Positions 56,736-64,000 of a stretch of DNA of 64,000 nt are shown piece by piece. The notes beneath the pieces were generated by a model. That model was given only the letters and a program-made list of their open reading frames with translations. It did not search any database and had not been told where the DNA came from. Where the stretch lies: NCBI GenBank assembly GCA_037367405.1, contig JAZKJV010000085.1, positions 558,001 through 622,000 on the forward strand, given 5' to 3'. Made by a program: the position numbers and the translations under genes. The stretch is from Ottelia alismoides. Taxonomy: Eukaryota > Streptophyta > Magnoliopsida > Alismatales > Hydrocharitaceae. Each line of letters starts with the position of its first letter. Position 1 is the first letter of the stretch.

Positions 56736-58189
56736 TACTTTTTGTTCTTTTTTTATATTGAGTTTCCAAGTTGTATCTACGTATTTAAGGTGTTTTGAGA
56801 TATTAAATGGGTAAGTAATATGTAACTTATCAAAATTTTATGTTTGATAATGTAATGCTAATACATAACGTCTAAGATATTCTTGATATTTCAGTTTATA
56901 ATTTTTATTTAAATTTATGGAATTCTTTGATGTTTTTACGTATTAAAATTACTTAAGTTGTTAAAGAGATCGTTGGAGAAATCAAGATTGCAACGAAGAT
57001 TCAAAATCCAAATCACTTCGGATGATCCTCGCAGATATTAAATGTGGGCACATGGAAGGTGTGGATTTCGCAGCATGAAAAGACTCGAAAGAAAACATGT
57101 TTTTAATTCTAAAAATGAGTCAATTTGTAATATTGATAAACGAGTATCAACTATGTGTAAAAGATATGTCGAATGTCATACTAGTAAACACTAAGTCAGC
57201 GAAATTATATAACAACTCTTATATTTAACTAGGTAAAAGTCCTAGGTCGGCATTAGAGTGTGGGAATCACTTGGTAATATAAGAATCTAAGCATACGTAA
57301 GTCAGAGAGAGACTGAGAGAAAGAGAGTCATCAATGTGTATCCCTTATTATTATGTTTTGTGTCTTTTTTATTATATATTATTTAAAGTTTAATTTCTAT
57401 TTTTTAGTTTTACTAATTGATTATTTCAATTGTTAATAATATATTATAATAAAATAAAGAATAAAGAAAATAAATAAAATTGATTTACTTACTAATTATT
57501 AAAAGGATATAATCAACATATATATTGTTATTTGCTTTATTTATTATATTTATATTTGAATTTTTTTACTGAATTATTTATATCAAATAAAAGAAAATAA
57601 AAAGGTTATATATAAGCATAAAAGATTTTAAAATATATAATAAATGACAAAATGGAGTATAATATAAGTAACCTATCTTTTTATTTTTTTGTGATTTTCT
57701 AATAAAGAATATAGTAAATTAACAATAAAGTTTTAAATAATTTGAGGTAAAAGTGTTGGGATTTTGAAAAATAGTTTTCCCTTGCAAAATGATCCCAAAA
57801 AATCAACTATATTTTTATAAATAATATATATAATAAGGTTTCCATATCACTTTTTTGTGTTTTTATAAAATATGTGTAGTAATTTTTGTGAGTTTTTAAG
57901 CTTTTTATATTATAGAGATATAGATACAATAAAAATGGAAACTAAAAAGAATGTAAATTGTCTATGAAGAGGGAGTCCACACTAATTTTCTTAAAAAATG
58001 GAAACAAGATGATAAATTATCAAATGCAACATAAGCACAAATATATCAAAAAGATTCCAAAAAGTATGTAGAAGATGCAACATATAATGCAATCAAAGAG
58101 TAATTAAAAGGTTTTCTTTTACATATTGTAATATGGATCCACTAAAAATCCAACTGTAAATCCACAAATTATATCATGTTAAGGGGCAA
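56736..58189. other. AT-rich stretch, no gene
   Basis: No supported gene. At 57000-57250 a weak 'CKRYVECHTSK' translation could recall a Ty3 integrase zinc region, but only that scrap is present. Confidence 0.3.
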
Positions 58190-60600
58190 TTCTCAATGAA
58201 TTTCTGGAAACTCAATGTCCAAAGTTCGTGATCAGGAGATGGTCGCTCGAAGCAAGGGGGAGTACCTAAGATATCGTTTCCAGTTCGTGGGCGTCCTCGG
58301 TCCACGGAAATCCAGTTTTCAGAATTGCACAGAAAGGTGAGGATTTTGAAGGTCACTCAAAACTTGGGCCAGCAAGGAGACCAACATCAAAGATGAAGTC
58401 AAGGTGACGGAGGCTGCCCTGGCCGTGATTAATGGTGCGTTAGCCGTGGACCCCCTAGACGAAATCCTAGCCCAGCTTGAAAGCGACATCAAGTCCCACT
58501 ACGAGAGCCTGCAGAGCGACCTTGAATCGGCTTGGAAACAAAAAGCCGAGTTGACTGGCTTACTCTGGGAGACCGAAATACAAGATTTTTCCATATCTCC
58601 GCAACTGCGCGTAAAGCGAGAAACGCCATTCCTTTCCTCCTCACAAGCGATGGCCTTTTGCTCGACAAACCGGCCTTAATAGCAAACGCGGCAGTGGATT
58701 TCTTTGGTGACCTCCTTGGCCCACATACGATTGATGCCAGCACAATGCCGCCGCCCGCACCAAAAATGCGGCTAACAACTGCGGGCAGAGAGTGGCTCGA
58801 GCGCCCCTTCGAGGAGGCTGAAATACTTGAAGCTCTTAAATCTATACCCTCTTCGAAAGCCCCCGGGCCGGATGGTTTCAACAGGGGATTCTTCAAACGA
58901 CACTAGCCCCTAATAAAACAAGATCTCTGCGAGGCTATCAAATACCTCTACCAGGGAGGTAATCACGTCAAAGAAATCAACCAAACTTTCCTTACACTTG
59001 TGCCGAAGACATCCTCCCCTAATGAGCTCTCGGATTTCCGACCTATATCCTGCTACAACCTCGTTTACAAGGTCTTTGCCAAGATGCCCGCCACTCGGGT
59101 AGCCACCGTTCTTCCACAAATTATCTCCAAAAACCAATCAGCATTCATTAAAGGCCGCACCTTGGGAGATAGTATGAGGCTTGCACAAGTGATTATGTTG
59201 GGGTTCGATAGGAAGACGGCGTCAAATCGTGCTTGCCTCAAAATTGATCTAACCAAGGCAATCGACACTATCGACCATGATTTCATTCTTCAATGCCTGA
59301 AAGACATGGGTTTCGGAGATCGTTGGATCTCATGGATCAATCAATGCATCTCCACAGCCTCGTTCTCTGTCTTGGTCAATGGCACTCCTCACGGTTACTT
59401 CAGGGGAACTAGGGGTCTACGACAAGGGGATCCCCTTAGCCCGCTCCTGTTTGTTGTTGGCATGGAAGCCCTCACTTCGCTGGTGGAGATTTATGTAAAC
59501 AAAGGGGCGCTCAAACCTCTTGCCTGCGGCCGTAGACCGGCCTTTGACACACCAACGCACCTAATCTATGCTGACGACCTCCTCTTCCTTTGCAAGGCCA
59601 CATCCAAATCGCTCCTCGCAGTCAAAAACATACTCAACAAATTCCGCTAAATGTCGGGCCTTGCATGAATGCTCGCAAGAGTAAGCTCTTCCGCCCAAAG
59701 AATGCCACTGCTAACTTTGGAATCTGTCTGCGGCTAGGATTGCTGCGCCACTCACTCCCCACCACGTACCTGGGTCTACCGCTTTCCTCCTCGTTTGGAC
59801 GTGGCTCCTCGGCTAGATTGCTTGAGGACAAGGTTAGGGCCTTGCTGAGCGGCTAGAAGGCAAAGGCCCTAACTTTCGCCGGCCGGGCCCAATTATTGAA
59901 GAGTGTCGTTGCCGGGCTGGTCCTTTTTTGGGCTGATGGCACGATCATCCCGTCTCGTACTGCTAGAAGGATCGATATGATATGTGCTGCATTCCTTTGG
60001 AATCACGGCCTGCACTCCATTGCTTGGGACACCATTTGCCTCCCTAGATCGGAGGGGGGAATTGGAATACGATCTGCGGTTACTGTTAAAGCGGCAATGG
60101 CAATTGCCTGGGCTTGGAAAATATTGAACGTGGGCTCCTCGCTTTGGTCGGAGTACATGAATGCCAAGTATCTACGCCCGGATGCGTTCTTCGAAATTGG
60201 GCTTGCAACATCGGCCTCTCCTGTTTGGAAGCACATACTCGCATCCCGCCCCCTACTCCGGCCACGCATTGGGGGATCTCTCCCCCCTACTTCGAAATTG
60301 GACTTTTTTAACACTCTTTACATTGTTATTTCTTTTATTTAAAACTATATTCTTTACGTATAGTAAGCATGTGTTCTTATTATTTTGTTATTCTATCCAA
60401 ATAATTGCAAAGAACTTCTGTCTATTGTCCTTATCAGTTCTTCTTCCCGTACTACTGCTTCTGCTGGAATTTTCTTAGGAGCTTCGCTAAAGTTTAAGTC
60501 TATAATATATATCTATCTATGTTGTCCTCTCAGGTTCTCCGCTTTCTTAGTGACCCCCTCCCTCTCTGCATAGATCCCGACTTTTCTTCTAAGACAAAAA
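58190..60600 (+). mobile_element. L1-type LINE, 5'-truncated second copy
   Basis: A different L1 lineage from the one at 34522. It starts in the linker between endonuclease and reverse transcriptase, holds most of the reverse transcriptase, and ends in an A-rich tail near 60590-60606 ('aagacaaaaaaaag'). No clear target duplication was found. Confidence 0.75.
58404..60342 (+). pseudogene. LINE reverse transcriptase, broken
   Basis: Coding remnants begin with EAALAVINGALAVDPLDEIL, shift frame near 58545 to SRVDWLTLGDRNTRFFH, and continue APGPDGF, FRPISCYNLVYKV, KNQSAFIKGRTLGD, IDLTKAIDTIDHDF, GLRQGDPLSPLLFVVGMEAL and an intact YADD (59567-59578). Stops: TAG at 58904-58906 (FKRH*PLIKQDL), TAA at 59648-59650 and TAG near 59854-59856. 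One frameshift lies near 59660. The later part reads TTYLGLPLSSSFG and GGIGIRSAVTVKAAMAIAWA. The usual C-terminal zinc-binding region is absent. Confidence 0.88.
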
Positions 60601-60648
60601 AAAGATAATTTTCAATCTCTAAATAGTTTGGGAAGGTCTGTTAAATCC

Positions 60649-61075
60649 ATAATCTACTTTAGATTAACTTCATGCATTTTTTGTATTACTACAATTAAAT
60701 TTGAAATATTCCTGATAGTTTCTTAAATTTGTTATTGTTGTATTGTCATATGTTGTTAACTATATTTCTATAAAGGAAACTGCATAAACTTTCTAATGCT
60801 TAGCATATAGCTGTCGTTGGTTTGAGGAACTTGACTTTGGTGATTAATGTCTGAATATTTTATGTTGATCTTTTTTTAGATGCCTGGCACGTGGATTATC
60901 TACATTAAATTTATTTCATGCATTTTTCATTTGACCATAGTCAAATTTGTAATATTCTTGGTATAGCTTCTTTGATTGTTAGTTGTTGTCATTGTATTTT
61001 CCTATGCAGTTAGCCATATTTTTGTAAAATAAACTACATGAACTTTACAATGTTCAGCGTATAATGTTATATCAA
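60649..61075 (+). repeat. Tandem duplication, about 240 bp units
   Basis: Unit 1 (60649-60880, 'gcattttttgtattactac', 'aaatttgaaatattcctg') and unit 2 (60890-61075, 'gcatttttcatttgaccat', 'aaatttgtaatattcttg') repeat head to tail with moderate divergence. Confidence 0.65.
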
Positions 61076-61526
61076 TAAAACATGTGATATGTACATGTGA
61101 TGTTGGCTTGACAAAAAATTTTATGTGAATAATTTGTTTTGTTAATGACAAGTTTCTTTTCTAATTTGCGTGATTCTCTTGAACTTTGTGTATGTAATGT
61201 TGACGAATAGTCTACTAGGTAATAAAATGGTAACAAGCATATAGTCGGGTTACACGAAAGAAAATAGTCCAGGTATATGACGTCCAATCTTCTGCACTTC
61301 TTGCTTATAAATTTATAACTCTTATGGTTACTTTAGAATATGAATGTTCTTTGCTCCGGTTTCAACTTTATTATTTTCCAAAGGTACCCTACTTTGGGCT
61401 AACATCATATGTAAAATGTATTGTTATTTTCTGTTGTATACGTACGCATTATCTTGAGAGCAAGATGCATTTTTGTATATAACTTCTGATTTATAAAATT
61501 GATTGCACTCTTTCGGTTTACTTTTA
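61076..61526. other. Unassigned AT-rich stretch
   Basis: No supported gene or element. Confidence 0.3.
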
Positions 61527-61676
61527 GGGTTCGTTTGATTGTAGGGTTGGACAGGGTTAGGTTGGGTTGGAGTACCCCTGTGAATGGAATTGTGAGGAGA
61601 AATGGGAGGGTTGGAAGGAGGGGTACTCTGGGTTGGGCCAATCCAACCCTGCCCAACCCTGCAATCAAACGGAGCA
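61527..61676. mobile_element. Tourist-like MITE (copy 3)
   Basis: The ends GGGTTCGTTTGATTGTAGGG and CCCTGCAATCAAACGGAGCA are inverted repeats, flanked by TTA (61524-61526 and 61677-61679), as expected for PIF/Harbinger. It is the same family as 22612 and 50514. Confidence 0.85.
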
Positions 61677-61889
61677 TTAGGGAAAAGTTATTCTACGGGT
61701 AAATAGCCTTATATATATATCTAATGGGCACAGGGTTCATTGGATAATTTCCCTATATATATACATGATTGTAATTTCTAAACAATGTTTATCTTTATAT
61801 ACATGTATGATTAATAATTGAGAGCGTAAATACACACACTCACATGTCAGGGTTCAAATTACTTCATAAAGGCAACATATGATATCTTG

Positions 61890-62133
61890 ACAATTGTATA
61901 CAACTTACTTGACTGTATATTTTCTATGTTCTACATGATGGGTTATGAGAGTACAATCATAGTTGTTATTGTTAATGTTTAACACATATTTGTATTCTGA
62001 GTATCTTGGTATTTCTATACAACGTACTTGACTATATACTTTCTATATTATGCATGATAGGATTACAAAAGTGCAATCATAGTTATTATTGTTAACGTTT
62101 AACACATAGTTGTCTTCAACTTTTTAGTATTTA
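61890..62133 (+). repeat. Tandem duplication, about 122 bp units
   Basis: Unit 1 (61890-62011, 'tatacaacttacttgactg', 'tgcaatcatagtt'-like) and unit 2 (62012-62133, 'tatacaacgtacttgacta', 'caatcatagttatt') are head-to-tail copies at about 85% identity. Confidence 0.8.
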
Positions 62134-62162
62134 TTAAAATTTCTCATTGTCACATGATGCCG

Positions 62163-62188
62163 CCGCGAAGCGCGGGTATGCACCCTAG
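62163..62188 (+). other. Orphan Helitron-like 3' terminus
   Basis: The hairpin CCGCGAAGCGCGG (perfect five-pair stem, 62163-62175) is followed after ten bases by CTAG|T (62185-62189). This is a classic plant Helitron end. No matching 5' end was found within the window to pair with it confidently. Confidence 0.7.
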
Positions 62189-62189
62189 T

Positions 62190-62784
62190 TATAACTAAAT
62201 TTCACATCATAATGCGTTTACCCCCCAAATCTCAATTCGTAGCGCTGCGTCACCATCGTATTGGGCCCCTCACACACATGTCCTTCCCCTTGTTGGAAAT
62301 TTTAGAGAAGTTATTTGTTAGTCATTTGTTTTTTGTACTTTAATTATATTTGAGATTCTTGCAATAATACCCTATATTTGAAGTTTTTGTGATGATAAAT
62401 TTAACATCTTTGAAAAAAATAGCATATTTAGAAACTTCAAATGAGGTGGGAGCTTTCCTAAGTTAAGGAAAGTCACTAACAATTTAGGCATTTCCTTGTA
62501 TATTTTACATTTTATTATGTCATAAATTTAATGATAGATGTTAACATCACATTTACCTCAAGATATATTTAAAAAATATGTATACATTGGATGAAAATGT
62601 TGGTTACATATAGTTGCTATATTTTTATAAAACATTCTGATTATTATCATTCTACAATGTGAAACTTACAGTTTTACAAAATTTATACATGCTTCTACTA
62701 AAAAATGATGGCTTTAAAAGCTCAAGAAAGACCTCAACTCATTTGAAAAGGGCCCACGATATGTACATGTATGTGTGTAGGGGG
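62190..62784. other. Unassigned stretch
   Basis: No gene or element recognised. Confidence 0.3.
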
Positions 62785-62965
62785 TCCTTCCAATAAGGGA
62801 CGAAGACAAGGGGAGCGGGAGGGAGCTTGGCCCCCCCGTCTCCCAATTTATTTATTTATATACTATTATATTATTATAATATAATATGATCTATATACAA
62901 ATTAGTGAACTATAAACATCAATAAGTTGTATATAATAGCTCCCCCATCTTCATCTGATCCGTCA
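62785..62965. mobile_element. Possible small relative of the hAT-like element at 18811
   Basis: The left part 'aagggacgaagacaagggg' and 'gcttggcccccccg' recall 'cagtgacgcagagag' and 'gtttagccccccc' at 18811-18852, and 'ataatagctcccccatct' recalls 'ataatagctccccatatct' at 18938-18956. The right end may be 'gatccgtcaccg'. Target duplication not seen. Confidence 0.4.
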
Positions 62966-63480
62966 CCGTATCCATATCATACAGGTTTTGACATCGTATC
63001 CGCAGTTGCTTTTAAATGGATACGGATTTCGATATCACTTTCATATCAACAAATGTCTATATCCGTGTCTGTATATCCGTTTTAATATATAAATATTGTT
63101 GTACATTCATTTTTAACTTTAATATAATATAATTGTATACCTTCTTTCATCATATTTAGCATAATATTTATGATCTCAATACATTGAGTATATTTTTATC
63201 ATATGTAATCCATGCAATACATGTATATTTAAGTTAATATATAGAGTATTTCTAATATTATTCATATACGATCGATATCTGTTTTATACTGATATACATT
63301 TTTTGCGGATATGTATCATATTTGCATCCGTCAATATCGATATAGACGTTCACATTTGTATTTAAAAACAAATAAGGATGTGGGAATGCTTTAGAAACAA
63401 CATCGTTTTAAAAACAGTTCGGTATCCATTTTATATCGATACCCATTGTCACATCAATACTGGTGATCCATATAGAAATG
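62966..63480. repeat. 'Gatacgg'-type repeat DNA
   Basis: Repeated phrases such as 'ggatacggatttcgatatc' and 'tatccgttttaatatat' resemble the interior of the MITE at 32706-33281 and a patch near 19515. No element ends are defined. Confidence 0.35.
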
Positions 63481-63489
63481 CTTAGGTAT

Positions 63490-63681
63490 CGCATTTTTAG
63501 CGACGATTAGTTCAAATTCTAAAGAATAGTGATGGATAAGTATTCTATATGATCTCTCACTACATCGCTAGTTCTAACATAGAAATTATCATGTAGAAAA
63601 TACTATTCGTTGTTATATACTTAAAAATGGATAAAATATGACATATTTAAAATAATCTGTATAGACTCATTTTGTTGTAGT
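63490..63681. mobile_element. Degraded CACTA-type right end
   Basis: It ends CATTTTGTTGTAGTA, one base off the family terminus at 16117-16129 and 44639-44651, with similar internal phrases ('attcgttgttatat'). No left end. Confidence 0.4.
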
Positions 63682-64000
63682 AAATCATTCCCGTTATTAA
63701 AGAAATACACTTGACTATTAGCATTTAAATATTGTAAAATGTGTATTTTATATTTTTTAAACACTTTCATTTAAAAATAAATAAAATCAATATAATGGTG
63801 GAATTATTAGGAGCGATGTAGTTTTACCTATTGAAAAATCTTAAATTCAATGGTATAACTTAACATCTTGTTAATGAAGGGTATTGTTGATTGAATAATT
63901 TTGTAGGGATCTTTTTATCAATACCAATATTTGTTGAGATATTTATGTGAAATTGTAAGCTTACAACAATATCTTGGTGAAATAAACTTGTAAACATATT
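63682..64000. other. AT-rich end of the window
   Basis: No feature recognised. Confidence 0.3.

Noticed and set aside
57000..57250. Ty3 integrase zinc-region scrap
   Set aside because: Only about ten residues look right; stops surround it and no other pol part is near.
1..64000. CRISPR array, bacterial operon or organelle insertion
   Set aside because: No regularly spaced repeats, ribosome-binding sites or organelle genes were seen; all signals are of plant nuclear type.

Overview
The window looks like repeat-rich nuclear DNA of a flowering plant, probably a monocot. Supporting signs are an Athila-type Ty3/gypsy element with a tRNA-Asp-like primer site, a Ty1/copia LTR with a tRNA-iMet-type primer site, L1 and RTE non-LTR elements, many hAT, CACTA, Mutator-like and Harbinger-like elements with target-site duplications (TSDs), Helitron-type termini, and a GC-rich single-exon gene in AT-rich surroundings. 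The species cannot be named from the sequence alone. No bacterial, viral or CRISPR feature was seen.

Layout. 1-6.5 kb: a rearranged Athila-like element on the minus strand (gag with one in-frame stop, primer site, long LTR; pol deleted). 6.5-13.1 kb: AT-rich DNA with two old LTR relatives in opposite orientations. 13.2-16.1 kb: two CACTA-type non-autonomous elements and a compound microsatellite. 17.6-18.6 kb: another old LTR piece. 18.8-23.0 kb: hAT, Mutator-like foldback, Tourist and Harbinger-like MITEs, several with clear TSDs. 23.2-24.4 kb: a broken F-box gene. 24.6-33.3 kb: hAT and Mutator-like elements, one resembling a Pack-MULE. 33.7-47.2 kb: a region with Helitron-like ends at both sides, holding a 5.65 kb L1 LINE with a perfect 15-bp TSD, a copia LTR, a hAT MITE, a CACTA end, a duplicated segment and exon-like fragments. 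47.2-52.9 kb: RTE LINE tail, a related SINE and MITEs. 53.4-54.8 kb: the only intact gene, a nucleotide pyrophosphatase/phosphodiesterase-like protein (minus strand). 55.2-56.7 kb: a Pack-MULE-like element just upstream of it. 58.2-60.6 kb: a second truncated L1. 60.6-64 kb: local tandem duplications, a MITE, an orphan Helitron 3' end and AT-rich DNA.

The phosphodiesterase gene is the only confident functional gene. The rest is largely a layered record of transposition and decay. Stop codons in the LINEs and gag mostly fit C-to-T decay of methylated DNA. The strongest candidates for new biology are the putative composite Helitron (33,680-47,244), the Pack-MULE-like elements (27,447-29,767 and about 55,237-56,735), and a hAT-like family carrying Pol III-promoter-like boxes (20,911 and 28,433). 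I found no wholly new system that the sequence alone can establish.
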